NCBI GenBank assembly: GCA_964550855.1
Contig: CAZKBQ010000018.1
Location: 1-64,000, forward strand
Direction of reading: 5' to 3'
Origin: JAGOBP01 sp964550855
Lineage (GTDB): Bacteria; Chloroflexota; Anaerolineae; Fen-1058
DNA: 64,000 nt
The position numbers were made by a program, and so were the translations under genes. Under the pieces are notes generated by a model. It did not search any database. It had not been told where the DNA came from and saw nothing but the letters and a program-made list of their open reading frames with translations. Of this stretch, positions 35,930 to 45,344 are shown one piece after another; position 1 is the first letter of the stretch, and every line of letters begins with the position of its first letter.

Positions 35930-37672
35930 CTAATGCGCCATCATCAACTGTTCCACAATCGGCCCCAGCGCCAGCGCCGGGATGAACGTCAGGGCGCCGA
36001 CGAGCACCACCACGCCGATCAGCATCACGATGAACAGGGGCGTGTGGGTGGGCAATGTGCCCGGCCCGGCCGGCACAATCTTCTTGGCGGCCAGCGAACC
36101 CGCAATCGCCAGCGTCGGAATCGCCAGCCAGTAGCGGGCCAGCAGCATCGCCAGGCCGCCGACGAGGTTGTAAAACGGCGTGTTCGCGCCCAGCCCCGCA
36201 AAGGCGCTGCCATTGTTGTTGCCCATCGACGAGAAGGCATACAGCACTTCGCTGAAGCCGTGCGCGCCGGGGTTGTGAATCGCCACCCGGCCCGCGTCTG
36301 TCGTCACCGCCAGCGCCGTAAAGCCGAGCACAATGATGGGCGGAATCAAAATGATCAACGACGCCATCTTCATCTCGTAAGCTTCGATCTTCTTGCCCAG
36401 ATATTCGGGCGTGCGGCCGACCATCAGCCCGGCCACAAACACGGCGATGATGGCAAACACCAACATCCCGTACAGGCCGGAGCCGACGCCGCCAAAGACC
36501 ACTTCGCCCAACTGCATCAGCCACATGGCGGCGAGTCCGCCCAACGGCGTGTACGAGTCGTGCATCGAGTTGACCGATCCATTTGACGCGGCCGTCGTCG
36601 CCGTGGCCCACAGCGCCGAGTTGGCGATGCCGAAGCGCACTTCCTTGCCTTCCATGTTGCCGCCCGGCTGCCGATCACTCGCGGCCTGATCGACGCCCAG
36701 CGTGGTGAAAGCGGGATTGCCGTTGTATTCGGCGCTCACCGACAGCGCCAGCAGCGCCACAAAGATGGCCGTCATCGCCGCCAGCACCGCCCAACCCTGC
36801 CGCGTGTCCTTCACCATCTTGCCGAAGGTGTAGCACAGCGCTGCCGGAATCAGTAGAATTGATAACATCTCAAGGAAGTTCGAAATTGGCGTCGGATTTT
36901 CAAACGGATGCGAAGAATTGGTGTTGAAGAAGCCGCCGCCGTTGGTGCCCAGTTGTTTGATGGCGATCTGCGAAGCCGCCGGGCCCATCGGCAACAGCTG
37001 CGTCGTCACGACCGCGCCGTCGGCGCCGCGGGCGGCCTGCAGCAGCGATACCGGTTGATAAGCGCTGAAGTTTTGAATGACGCCTTGCGACACTAGGGCG
37101 ATTGCCAGGACACACGACAGCGGCAGCAGAATATACAAGGTGGTGCGGATCAGATCGACCCAGAAGTTGCCAATCGTCTGCGCAGATTTGCGGCGCAGCC
37201 CCCGGATCAAGGCGACCAGCACTGCCATGCCCGTGGCCGCCGAAACGAAGTTCTGCACCGTCAAACCCAGCATCTGCGTGAGGTAACTCAGGGTGGTTTC
37301 GCCGCCATAGTTCTGCCAGTTGGTGTTGCTGGTGAAACTCACGGCGGTGTTGAAGGCCAGATCGGGCGAGACCGGCCCCAGCCCCTGCGGATTCAACGGC
37401 AGCGCCTGCTGAACGCGCTGCAAGACGTACACGCCGATCAGGCCGAGCAGGTTGAAGATCAGTAGCGCCACGGCATACGTTTGCCAGTTCATCTCCACCT
37501 GGGGGCGGATGCCGGCGGCCCGATAGATCAGTCGCTCGATCGGGCCGAAGACGCGATCCAGCAGCGTGGGCTCGCCCTCGTACACCCGCGCCATGTATGA
37601 TCCGAGCGGCTTGACCAGCGCCAGCAGCACGATCAGATACAGCATGATTTGCAGCAAGCCGTTGCCCGTCAT
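35930..37672 (-). CDS. kdpA: KdpA, potassium-binding subunit
   Basis: 580 residues with about ten to twelve membrane helices. Selectivity-loop motifs are seen: SFTSNTNWQNYGGE, GTNGGGFFNTNS and GNNNGSAFAGLG. It forms the potassium channel-like part of KdpFABC. ATG 37672 shares one base with the stop of kdpF (TGATG), so translation is coupled. Confidence 0.97.
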   Translation of the reverse strand: MTGNGLLQIMLYLIVLLALVKPLGSYMARVYEGEPTLLDRVFGPIERLIYRAAGIRPQVEMNWQTYAVALLIFNLLGLIGVYVLQRVQQALPLNPQGLGPVSPDLAFNTAVSFTSNTNWQNYGGETTLSYLTQMLGLTVQNFVSAATGMAVLVALIRGLRRKSAQTIGNFWVDLIRTTLYILLPLSCVLAIALVSQGVIQNFSAYQPVSLLQAARGADGAVVTTQLLPMGPAASQIAIKQLGTNGGGFFNTNSSHPFENPTPISNFLEMLSILLIPAALCYTFGKMVKDTRQGWAVLAAMTAIFVALLALSVSAEYNGNPAFTTLGVDQAASDRQPGGNMEGKEVRFGIANSALWATATTAASNGSVNSMHDSYTPLGGLAAMWLMQLGEVVFGGVGSGLYGMLVFAIIAVFVAGLMVGRTPEYLGKKIEAYEMKMASLIILIPPIIVLGFTALAVTTDAGRVAIHNPGAHGFSEVLYAFSSMGNNNGSAFAGLGANTPFYNLVGGLAMLLARYWLAIPTLAIAGSLAAKKIVPAGPGTLPTHTPLFIVMLIGVVVLVGALTFIPALALGPIVEQLMMAH

Positions 37673-37761
37673 CAGAACTTCTCCGGTTTAAGCAGCGCGG
37701 CAAACAAATAGGCCAGCAGACCCAGCGCGATCAGCCCGCCGATCAGATAGAGCACAGTCAT
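37672..37761 (-). CDS. kdpF: KdpF small subunit (29 aa)
   Basis: A 29-residue peptide with one membrane helix (LYLIGGLIALGLLAYLFAAL) ending LKPEKF, the standard KdpF pattern. KdpF stabilises the Kdp complex at low lipid. ATG 37761 follows GGAGG by 3-4 nt, and the stop overlaps the kdpA start. Confidence 0.9.
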   Translation of the reverse strand: MTVLYLIGGLIALGLLAYLFAALLKPEKF

Positions 37762-37769
37762 ATTTCCTC

Positions 37770-37850
37770 CTAAAGCCTTTCGCACAGCCTGACCAGGGCG
37801 TAAGACAGGCCAAAGAATGCCACGCCAATCAACAGATAGACGAGATCCAT
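37770..37850 (-). CDS. 26-aa single-helix membrane peptide heading the kdp operon
   Basis: ATG 37850 with GGAG 6 nt upstream encodes MDLVYLLIGVAFFGLSYAL followed by VRLCERL and a stop. It is one hydrophobic helix with a charged end, ending 8 bp before the kdpF start. Similar peptides stand upstream of kdpF in many bacteria (recollection) but are rarely annotated. It may be a further Kdp accessory subunit. Confidence 0.65.
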   Translation of the reverse strand: MDLVYLLIGVAFFGLSYALVRLCERL

Positions 37851-37925
37851 CGTTTTCTCCTGAAAGGTCTGAAGGTGATCTTAGCCGGAACGGCGTCAAG
37901 CCGGTGACAAGGCTGAGGCGGGCGA

Positions 37926-37954
37926 GGTCAAGAAAACATCAAGGTGGGTATAAT
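37926..37954 (+). promoter_or_regulatory. Promoter before the DUF2264 gene
   Basis: TATAAT at 37949-37954, with GGTCAA at a 17-bp spacing as a weak -35. The gene starts 60 bp downstream, with a GGGAG site. The same 163-bp divergent region must also hold the kdp promoter, which was not identified. Confidence 0.45.
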
Positions 37955-38013
37955 TCAGCGTGCCTGCCCGGCCCCCTCGCCGGGACACTCGACAGCCAGG
38001 GAGATCCCATCTC

Positions 38014-40065
38014 ATGAAGAACGCTTACGAAATCGCCGAGCCGGATTTTGATCTGAGCCCGCACACCGGCATGACGCGCCGGCACTACATCGATCTTGCC
38101 AAATATCTGCTGACTCGCGCGTTTACCCACGTCCCGTCGCCGGACACCCCGTTGTCATTTCCCGTCGTGCCGGGCAAGACCTATCCGCAGCCGAATGATC
38201 CGCCGTGGCGACATCGGTCGCTGGAATTCGAGGCGCTGGAACGGACGCTGACGCTGGCCGGCCCGCTGATGCACGTGGAACCTGAAGCCAGCATCAACGG
38301 CTTCAACCTGCGTGAGTATTACTGCCGCCACCTGTACAACGCCCTCACGCCCGGCCACGCCAACTCGCTGCCCTTGCCGGAAGATTTGCCCGACGCGACG
38401 TATCAGTTTACGTGCGAGTTTGGCGGGCTGTTCAAGACGCTGCTGCTGCTACCGGATGTCCTGTGGCCGCACTTCACGCCGCAGCAGAAAGACGAGATGG
38501 CGGTTACGATCTCGAAGTGGGCCCACCACCGCACCACGCAGAACAACTGGCGCATCTTCAACATCGTCACGCTGTCGTTCTTGAAGAAGCACGGCTACGC
38601 CATCGACGACGACCTGTTGAAGAGTCATCTCCTGTGGGTGGCCTCATATCATTCGGGGGACGGCTGGTACCTGGAGCAGACGTACAACTATTACACCATC
38701 AGCCTCTTCGTCGTGTACGGCACGATCTGGAACCGGACGTTCGGCGACGAACACTATCCCGACATCGCCGCCGCCATCGAAAAATCCGCGCAGGAACTGA
38801 TGAAGACCTACACCCGCTTCTTTGCCCGCGACGGCTACATCAACATGTGGGCGCGCAGCATCTGTTATCGCACGTGGATTTCGGGCGGCTTCCCCATCTC
38901 GTTCATGCTGAAAAGCGCACCCCCGATCGATCCCGGCTGGGCCCGACGGCTGTGCTCCGGCTCGCTGCTGCAGTTTGTCACACGCGAGGAATTTTACGAG
39001 AACGACATCCCCAGTCTGGGCTTCTACGGACACCGCGAATTTGTGCTGCAAAACTACAGCTGTCCGGCCAGTCCGTTTCTGATGTTCCTGCCGTTCGTGT
39101 GTCTGGCCCTGCCCGCCGATTCGCCTTTCTGGACGGCGCGCGAAAACGATGGCCTGTGGGAAACGCTCGGCGCTCGCTCCGAGCGGGTGATCCTCGACAA
39201 GCCGGGGCTGACGCTGGTCAATCACGGCACGACCGGCACATCAGAGATCGTCCCCGGCAAGACCTACTACGCTGATCAAAACTATTCCAAGCTGGCATTC
39301 AATACGCATTTCCCGTGGGAAGATCACGATCCGCGCGGCGGCACGGCGATGGAGTACAGTTTTCGCAGCCTCGATCCGCGCGACCTGCGCGGCGACGACA
39401 TCAACTTCTATCTCACCGGTCACGCGCTGCGCAACGATGCCGATCGGCATGCCTATACCACTTCGCAGAGCATGCTCTACAACGGCGTGCGCGGCGACGT
39501 GCTGTACCGGCAGGCCATCATGCGCCAGCCGCCCAACAACGGCGTCGGCTACATCATCGATCTGGCTGAGATCACCATTCCCGGCGGCGTCATCCGCGTC
39601 GATCGATCCCGCCTGGCCTTTGAGCACGAACTGACGCTGGGGCACTTCGGCCTGCCGCACCTCGGCGGTCAACCGGCCAGCGTACGTCGCTTTGAAGATG
39701 ACACGCGAAAAGCGCTCACCGCTGCCATTCCCGGCCGGCAAGTGGCGCTGATCGCCTATCGCGGCTGGGACGGCATCGACAGCCGTGTGCATGTCGGCTG
39801 CAACGCCGAAGCAGATGAAAGCACCATACTGTACGCTCACAAGAAACGCACGACGAAGAATCCGGCCATGGAGTTGATGATCGTCGTCATGCGGCACAAG
39901 ACCGATGACGCGCCCTGGAGCGAAGAGGAGTTGTCGCCCATCAAGGCGATCGAGCTCAGGGACATCACGCCGAGCTATTCACCGTTGGGGGCCACGATTA
40001 CGCTGTGGAACGATCAGACGTACGTGATCGATTTCGTGGACATCGACGGCGAGCGGGCGTGTTGA
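38014..40065 (+). CDS. DUF2264 domain protein, probable glycoside hydrolase-like
   Basis: 683 residues. The N-terminal half matches DUF2264: LTR-like MTRRHYIDLAKYLL, FEALERTLTLAGPLM and the Trp/Tyr-rich toroid segment SGDGWYLEQTYNYYTISLFVVYG. The fold is predicted to be an alpha/alpha toroid like that of polysaccharide lyases and unsaturated glucuronyl hydrolases; the activity is unproven. The C-terminal half, about 270 residues, is beta-rich. No signal peptide is visible. ATG 38014 has GGGAG at 9 nt. Its last 43 bp are partly duplicated at 47496-47538. Confidence 0.85.
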   Translation: MKNAYEIAEPDFDLSPHTGMTRRHYIDLAKYLLTRAFTHVPSPDTPLSFPVVPGKTYPQPNDPPWRHRSLEFEALERTLTLAGPLMHVEPEASINGFNLREYYCRHLYNALTPGHANSLPLPEDLPDATYQFTCEFGGLFKTLLLLPDVLWPHFTPQQKDEMAVTISKWAHHRTTQNNWRIFNIVTLSFLKKHGYAIDDDLLKSHLLWVASYHSGDGWYLEQTYNYYTISLFVVYGTIWNRTFGDEHYPDIAAAIEKSAQELMKTYTRFFARDGYINMWARSICYRTWISGGFPISFMLKSAPPIDPGWARRLCSGSLLQFVTREEFYENDIPSLGFYGHREFVLQNYSCPASPFLMFLPFVCLALPADSPFWTARENDGLWETLGARSERVILDKPGLTLVNHGTTGTSEIVPGKTYYADQNYSKLAFNTHFPWEDHDPRGGTAMEYSFRSLDPRDLRGDDINFYLTGHALRNDADRHAYTTSQSMLYNGVRGDVLYRQAIMRQPPNNGVGYIIDLAEITIPGGVIRVDRSRLAFEHELTLGHFGLPHLGGQPASVRRFEDDTRKALTAAIPGRQVALIAYRGWDGIDSRVHVGCNAEADESTILYAHKKRTTKNPAMELMIVVMRHKTDDAPWSEEELSPIKAIELRDITPSYSPLGATITLWNDQTYVIDFVDIDGERAC

Positions 40066-40077
40066 ATCGGGCCGCGC
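40035..40077 (+). repeat. DUF2264 3' end, duplicated at 47.5 kb
   Basis: The 3' end of the DUF2264 gene and the bases after its stop match 47496-47538 at roughly nine positions in ten, including GACATCGACGGCGAGCGGGC and GGGCCGCGC. The copy is outside any gene, so it is probably a trace of duplication or recombination. Confidence 0.55.
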
Positions 40078-40249
40078 TACGAGCTTCACGCCCGCCACCG
40101 CTTCTTCCAGCCGCTGCTGCGTGAGCGAGCGCACGACGCGCCAGCGTGGCGCTACCCCCGCCAATGGCTTGCACACTCTCGATGGTCTGATCGACCACGC
40201 GGCGGCGCAGGACTTCTTTCACCACTTCGAGTTCGGGCAGTTCGGGCAT
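40066..40249 (-). pseudogene. Remnant of a formamidopyrimidine-DNA glycosylase (mutM/nei) N-terminus
   Basis: ATG 40249 encodes MPELPELEVVKEVLRRRVV and then DQTIESVQAI, the unmistakable N-terminus of the Fpg/Nei family, in which the Pro and Glu after Met are catalytic. The frame then becomes meaningless, while the next frame continues with WRVVRSLTQQRLEEAVAGVKLV, as expected for the following family segment. It breaks off at the 3' end of the DUF2264 gene. It is therefore a frameshifted, truncated relic of about 60 codons out of about 270. A working copy may exist elsewhere. Confidence 0.7.
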
Positions 40250-40275
40250 GCGGGGAGTATACACCATCATGAAAC

Positions 40276-40336
40276 AGAAACCGGGTTTCTCTGTGCCCGA
40301 CTGCGTAACCGGTCGAGATGGAGAAACCCGGTTTCT
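40276..40336. repeat. AGAAACCSGGTTTCT inverted-repeat pair
   Basis: The palindrome AGAAACCGGGTTTCT (40276-40290) recurs inverted as AGAAACCCGGTTTCT (40322-40336), so the two can also pair over about 15 bp with a 31-nt loop. This motif is a dispersed repeat in cyanobacteria and Chloroflexota (recollection). It lies just after the alpha-2-macroglobulin stop and may end its transcript. Confidence 0.7.
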
Positions 40337-40349
40337 ACGAGTTTGCCTT

Positions 40350-43300
40350 CTACTCCGTCACGATCAACACCAGCGGCGGCACTTCACCCGCGTGATCAGG
40401 ATTGTAGTAGTCATACGCCGCGCTGGCCGGCGTCTGCACGCTGAGCGGATACTTGGCCTTCAGGCGATAACTGAAGTCCAACGCTTCTGTACCGCTCAAG
40501 TTCGTGACGTAGACGATGACCTGCCGCCCGGTGAGTTCATACCGTTCGATGCGGGCACCCGCATAATCGGCCGGTAGATCGCGGTAGTGCGCCACCAGCC
40601 GATCGAGGTCTTCGCTCTGCACGGCGAAGCCCGGCGGCACACCCAGATCGATCAGCGCGGAATCGACGCGTGCGTTCGGATCGTTCAGGCGCACATCGAC
40701 GTTCACCGTCACATTGTCGTTCATCTGCAACTGCGTGCGATCGTACTTCACACCGATCGACATCGCCTCGCCTCGATCGCTGCCGCGCGACACGGCACTC
40801 CACGGCAGATAGTAGTTGGCGGCGATCTGGTACATCAAATTGCCTTCGCCCTGCGCCGCGATCTCGATCGTGTGATCGCTTCCCGGCGTGAGGTCGTTGA
40901 ACGTCACGGCCTGCACCACGTCGAAGTTTTCCGGCGTCACCTTCACGCTGCGCGCGGCGCTGCCGTCGAGTTTGATCGCGATCGCGGCGTTGACGTTCTC
41001 GCTGCCGACGCGCAGGCTTTGCAGCAGCGCCTTCAGCGCGAGGATCGTCGTCTGCGTGGTGTACCACGTGCCGGACGCATCCTTCGCTTTGATCAACGCC
41101 GTCAGGCCGCCGTTCGCCACGTCGGGCTGCGACTCGGCGCGCAGCAGGGCCAGCGTCACCAGCGCTGTCGTCTCGATGCTGCCCGTCTCGCCCTGACTGC
41201 CCATGAACGTGGCGATGTTGCTGGGCCACGTCACGGCGTTGTCCTTCTTCACGCTCATTTCAGCCAGACGATTCAACACTTCTTGTGTATCCGCACTCAA
41301 CGTGAATGGCTTATCAGGGCCACTGGCCGATCGATCAGCCGCAACGAGCGCGTTCGCCACCAGCGCGACGACATACGCATCGTCGGCTTCACCGAGATGT
41401 TCGCGCACGTAAGCCAGGCCACGCTGCGCCCGTGGGTCGTTGCCGAAACCCGCATCCATCAAACTCCACACGATGTAAGCCGTCACGGGCAGACGATTGT
41501 TCTTCAGATTACTCCACGAACTTTCATGCACGAGGCCGCGATCGTTTTCCCACGAACCGTCCGACTGCTGCTGGCTCAACAACCATTCGGCGGCGCGCTG
41601 GATCAACGCCGGATCGACATCGTGCACGCGGCGCATGTCGCTGAACTCTTGCAAGCCGTAGGCCGTCAACATCCGATCGGCTGGTGCACGCCCGAAGAGT
41701 GAGAAGCCGCCGCCGGGCACTTCAAACGTGGTCAAGCGTTGATAGCCCAGGTTGATGTATTCCTCGGCCTTCAGCTGCACTTCGGGCGAAGCCTGCTTGG
41801 TCTGCTGCAGATAATCGAGCACCAACGCATTCGGATAAGCCGACGACGATGTTTGCTCGAAGCAGCCGTTGGGCATGCGCAGGATGCTGTCCAGTCCTTC
41901 CACCACCTGGCTCACGATGCCGGGATAAATCTTGACGGTGATCGCCTGCGTGCCCGGAATCGCTTGCGCGGGGATGCTGACCGTGCGCTGGATCGTGGCG
42001 TTGCTCTCCAACCGATCGGACTGCGCCGCCGACTGCGCTTTGCCGTTGGGCAGCACGCGCACCATCTTCTGGATCGCATCCGACAACTGTGAGCCATACG
42101 CGGTGACTTTGAACGGCTGCAGGCCGAACAATTTGGCGCGCACGCGGAAGTACACCACGCTCACGTCGTTGCCCGCAATCTCGATCGCTTTGCTCGGCTC
42201 GTCGAGCAGCTCGTACCAATCGGCTTGAGCGAGTTCCAACCGCACCGTCTGCTTGTCGGGCAGATAGTTAAACACGCCGATCGGCACGGCGATCTCATCG
42301 CCCACCGTCAAGGCCACCGGCAGATCGAGATCGACGAAGAAATCCTGGAAGACGCGCAGGCCGCTCGTCGTGCTACCGATGCGCCCGTCACGCGTGGAAG
42401 CGAGCGCCGTCACGCGCCACGTGGTGATGCTGTCCGCAATCGGCACATCGACCTTGAGCTGGCCGTTTTGATCCGTCACCGCATTGGGCAGCCACAACAT
42501 CGTTTCCGGGAAGTATTGACGCAGGCGCGGTTCTTCCGCGGCCGAACCTTGCTTCGCACTGGCCTGTCGTTCCATCGCTTGCTGTGGCGCAGCAGTAGGC
42601 TGCGCCGCCGGCGCCATCATCAGCGGCGAAGGCGTTGTCGCTGCGGCGCAGCCCGACGAAACAATCAGCGCGAACACCAACCCCAACAGCAGCACTTGCG
42701 TGCCACAGCCGCCGGTGATCTCGCTGAACAGCAGCATGAAATACATCACGACCATCAGGGCCAGACCGATCAACGCAAGTAGTTCAAAATCGAAACTGAA
42801 GCTGAACGATCGAGCCTGCACGAAGCCGATGAGGATCAACAGACCCACGTTAGCCGCCATCAACCCGATGGCGCGGCGGAAGGCTTTGTCTTTGCGCTTG
42901 GCCGCTAACGAGATCATGACGAGGAATCCGATGACCAGCGTCGCGCCGAGGCCAATGAGAATCAGCCAGTACAGTTCGTACATTCGCGAGCCGCTCATCA
43001 TGAACAAGCCGATGATCAGGAAGATCACCAGCAGGAAACTGAAGCCCAGCCGCTTGCGGCGATGCAGCGACACGCCGCCGTACCACACCACCGCGCCCGA
43101 TATGATGACGGACAAAACGCTCAGCAAGTTGCTCAGGCCGCCGAAGTACGCGCCCTGCCGCATGCGCAAATCGCGGCTCACTTCATCGTGCGTGTTTGAA
43201 TTCAGGCTTAAATTAGCCGGTGCAGAGACGGCTTGCGCCAGTGCAGCGCGCGCCGCCACATCCTGCGCGTTCCGCAACGCGATTTCTTTGGCAGGCTCGG

Positions 43301-45158
43301 CCATCGAGCGCGTCAAACTGAAGCCGTGCAGATCGTATTTGGGTTGGAGGAGTTCCTGTTCCAGCAAGAAGTACAATCGCGCAAAACCGGGATCCTGCTC
43401 GGCCAGCGCAAAGACCGATTCGTCGACGATGGCGAGACCCAACGCGGCTTGCGTGCCTGCACCCTGTTGATCTTTAACGGCAATATCGAGCTGCGCCTGA
43501 TCGCCGGGGCGGTATACATCCTTATCGGGATTCAGCGCCACGCCGAGTTCAGTCGCATCGTCGACGAGGATCAAGCGCGTGTCACGCACGATCTGCCCGT
43601 CGCGCGTGATGCGATAAGCGTGAACTTCCAGCGTGCCGTCGAGATCGGGCGTCAGATCGATCGCCACTTGCGCGCGGCCTTCCGTAAACGGCACGGCGCG
43701 CGTGCTGGCCGTCTGCCCGTTGCGCACGAGGTCGAGATAGAACGTGCCCTGCTCGCCGGTGCTGAACACCGTCACGCTCATCGTCTCCCCCACGCGATAG
43801 ATCGGTTTATCCGTGCGCAGCAAGATGCTGTCGCTCGTAGGCCGAGTGTCAAAGGAAAAGTCGCTAGCGGCTCGTGCCCCATTAGCGGCCTGAGCTTCAA
43901 TGCGCACGGATTGCGGTGTTTTCTTCGGCGTGACGCGCACCTCACCCAAGCCATATGCATCGGTGTGAACTTGCTGCGCTGGACCAGCGCCAGCGGCGTA
44001 CACGGTAAGATCAGTTGCCAACGGCGTGCCGTCGGGCGCACTGGTCAACACGTAGATCACATTCTCGAAACCCCACTGCAATTTGCCGCCTTCGGGAATG
44101 GCGCGAATAACGATGGGGCTGGCCGTGACGGGCAGCGAGAGATTCGTCACTTCGGTGTGCTGCGCCTGATCGATCACGCTGGCTTGCACGTAGAAGCGGC
44201 CCTGCCCGTTTTCGAGATCGCTGCCCGCGATGTACTTGGGCAGATCGAACGAGAATTCAAAATTGCCATCGGCGGTCGTTTCGCCAGTGAGCGTGATCAC
44301 GCTGGTGCGTTCCACATCAAACGTGTAACCTTCGATCTTCACTTGACCCTGACTGACAGGCTTGCCGAAGAAGTAATTGGCCCTCAGCGTGCCGCGCACC
44401 GTCTCGCCGGGCTGGTAATACGTCCGATCGGTCTTCAGATCGATCGCGAACTTGGGCAGCACGTAATACTTCACTTCCACAGTCTTCTCGGACAATGTGT
44501 CACCCAATTGCGCCGTGATCTTGTACAGGCCGGTGTTCACTTCGTTGGCGAGTTGGAAATCCGTGGAGGCCACGCCGAAGTCCGACGCGGTCAACGTCTG
44601 GCGAAAGACGCGATTGCCCTTGCCGTCGGCGATGCTGATCTCGATCGGCTGTTGGGCCGCCGCCGAATGATCGGCTGTGCTGAGCGCCAGCGCGCGCAGA
44701 TGGATCGTCTGGCCGGGTTGATAGATCGGCTTGTCGGTGGTCAGCAGGATGCGATAATCGCGCTTGATCACGATCGGCGGTTTCGTTTGATGCGTGCCGC
44801 GATCGGATCGCGTTTCGACAATCAACTGTTGATTGGGTGCGGCGTCTTTCGGCACAATGAAAGAAACGTTGAGATTGCCATCCCGATCGGTTCTGCCCGA
44901 AAACACCGGCACGGCCTCTTGATCAGGCGCCTGCAGCGAGACCGTCACAGCGGCATCCGGCAGCGGTTGTGAAGAGTTGTGATCGCGCACGAGGACGCGA
45001 AAGGCGGCGGGCGCGCCGGGGGCAAATCGGCTTTCGCCGACGACGAGGGTATCGGGCGGCGCGGCAGCGGTGGGCAAAGCTTCAAAATACAACGTGACGA
45101 GGGCGAGCAGGATTGCCGCAGCGATCAGCAATCCCTTGAACATCTTCGAGCGGGACAT
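40350..45158 (-). CDS. Alpha-2-macroglobulin family protein with an internal membrane block (1602 aa)
   Basis: A signal sequence (LLIAAAILLALVTLYF) is followed by macroglobulin domains (TTDKPIYQPGQTIHLRAL; RTDKPIYRVGETMSVTVF), a bait-region domain near ALGLAIVDESVFALAEQDP, and a terminal thioester domain with GCFEQTSS, the reactive Cys-Gln pair. Family knowledge: such proteins trap proteases at the cell surface by a thioester. Where the bait region is expected, about six hydrophobic helices are inserted, starting near SVLSVIISGAVVWYGG and ending LVFALIVSSGCAAA. An even number would return the chain outside. ATG 45158 has AAGGAGG upstream. No pbpC-like partner lies nearby. Confidence 0.9.
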   Translation of the reverse strand: MSRSKMFKGLLIAAAILLALVTLYFEALPTAAAPPDTLVVGESRFAPGAPAAFRVLVRDHNSSQPLPDAAVTVSLQAPDQEAVPVFSGRTDRDGNLNVSFIVPKDAAPNQQLIVETRSDRGTHQTKPPIVIKRDYRILLTTDKPIYQPGQTIHLRALALSTADHSAAAQQPIEISIADGKGNRVFRQTLTASDFGVASTDFQLANEVNTGLYKITAQLGDTLSEKTVEVKYYVLPKFAIDLKTDRTYYQPGETVRGTLRANYFFGKPVSQGQVKIEGYTFDVERTSVITLTGETTADGNFEFSFDLPKYIAGSDLENGQGRFYVQASVIDQAQHTEVTNLSLPVTASPIVIRAIPEGGKLQWGFENVIYVLTSAPDGTPLATDLTVYAAGAGPAQQVHTDAYGLGEVRVTPKKTPQSVRIEAQAANGARAASDFSFDTRPTSDSILLRTDKPIYRVGETMSVTVFSTGEQGTFYLDLVRNGQTASTRAVPFTEGRAQVAIDLTPDLDGTLEVHAYRITRDGQIVRDTRLILVDDATELGVALNPDKDVYRPGDQAQLDIAVKDQQGAGTQAALGLAIVDESVFALAEQDPGFARLYFLLEQELLQPKYDLHGFSLTRSMAEPAKEIALRNAQDVAARAALAQAVSAPANLSLNSNTHDEVSRDLRMRQGAYFGGLSNLLSVLSVIISGAVVWYGGVSLHRRKRLGFSFLLVIFLIIGLFMMSGSRMYELYWLILIGLGATLVIGFLVMISLAAKRKDKAFRRAIGLMAANVGLLILIGFVQARSFSFSFDFELLALIGLALMVVMYFMLLFSEITGGCGTQVLLLGLVFALIVSSGCAAATTPSPLMMAPAAQPTAAPQQAMERQASAKQGSAAEEPRLRQYFPETMLWLPNAVTDQNGQLKVDVPIADSITTWRVTALASTRDGRIGSTTSGLRVFQDFFVDLDLPVALTVGDEIAVPIGVFNYLPDKQTVRLELAQADWYELLDEPSKAIEIAGNDVSVVYFRVRAKLFGLQPFKVTAYGSQLSDAIQKMVRVLPNGKAQSAAQSDRLESNATIQRTVSIPAQAIPGTQAITVKIYPGIVSQVVEGLDSILRMPNGCFEQTSSSAYPNALVLDYLQQTKQASPEVQLKAEEYINLGYQRLTTFEVPGGGFSLFGRAPADRMLTAYGLQEFSDMRRVHDVDPALIQRAAEWLLSQQQSDGSWENDRGLVHESSWSNLKNNRLPVTAYIVWSLMDAGFGNDPRAQRGLAYVREHLGEADDAYVVALVANALVAADRSASGPDKPFTLSADTQEVLNRLAEMSVKKDNAVTWPSNIATFMGSQGETGSIETTALVTLALLRAESQPDVANGGLTALIKAKDASGTWYTTQTTILALKALLQSLRVGSENVNAAIAIKLDGSAARSVKVTPENFDVVQAVTFNDLTPGSDHTIEIAAQGEGNLMYQIAANYYLPWSAVSRGSDRGEAMSIGVKYDRTQLQMNDNVTVNVDVRLNDPNARVDSALIDLGVPPGFAVQSEDLDRLVAHYRDLPADYAGARIERYELTGRQVIVYVTNLSGTEALDFSYRLKAKYPLSVQTPASAAYDYYNPDHAGEVPPLVLIVTE

Positions 45159-45241
45159 GGCGCTTCCTCCTTGTTCAATGTGCGGGCGATCTGCTTTTAC
45201 GACGCAGGCCGCTTGAGCAAGGTTCCGCAAAGCCACGTAAC

Positions 45242-45333
45242 CCGCCATCGAATGAATTCGATGGCGGATAAGAGAAATGTGTTGAAACACATTTTAAGGT
45301 GTTTTCGCTATCAGCGGCGAATGAATTCGCCGC
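45242..45333. repeat. Three successive GA-centred palindromes
   Basis: Palindromes CCGCCATCGAAT-GA-ATTCGATGGCGG (arms 45242-45253 and 45256-45267), AAATGTGTT-GA-AACACATTT (45275-45294) and GCGGCGAAT-GA-ATTCGCCGC (45314-45333) stand in a row. All have perfect arms and the same unpaired central GA; the first and third share the core CGAATGAATTCG. Confidence 0.75.
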
Positions 45334-45344
45334 GCCGGTCGGGC

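Noticed and set aside
42640..42700. Separate lipoprotein gene starting inside the macroglobulin
   Set aside because: The lipobox-like ALIVSSGC lies in an uninterrupted frame with macroglobulin domains on both sides and no internal ribosome-binding site was seen.
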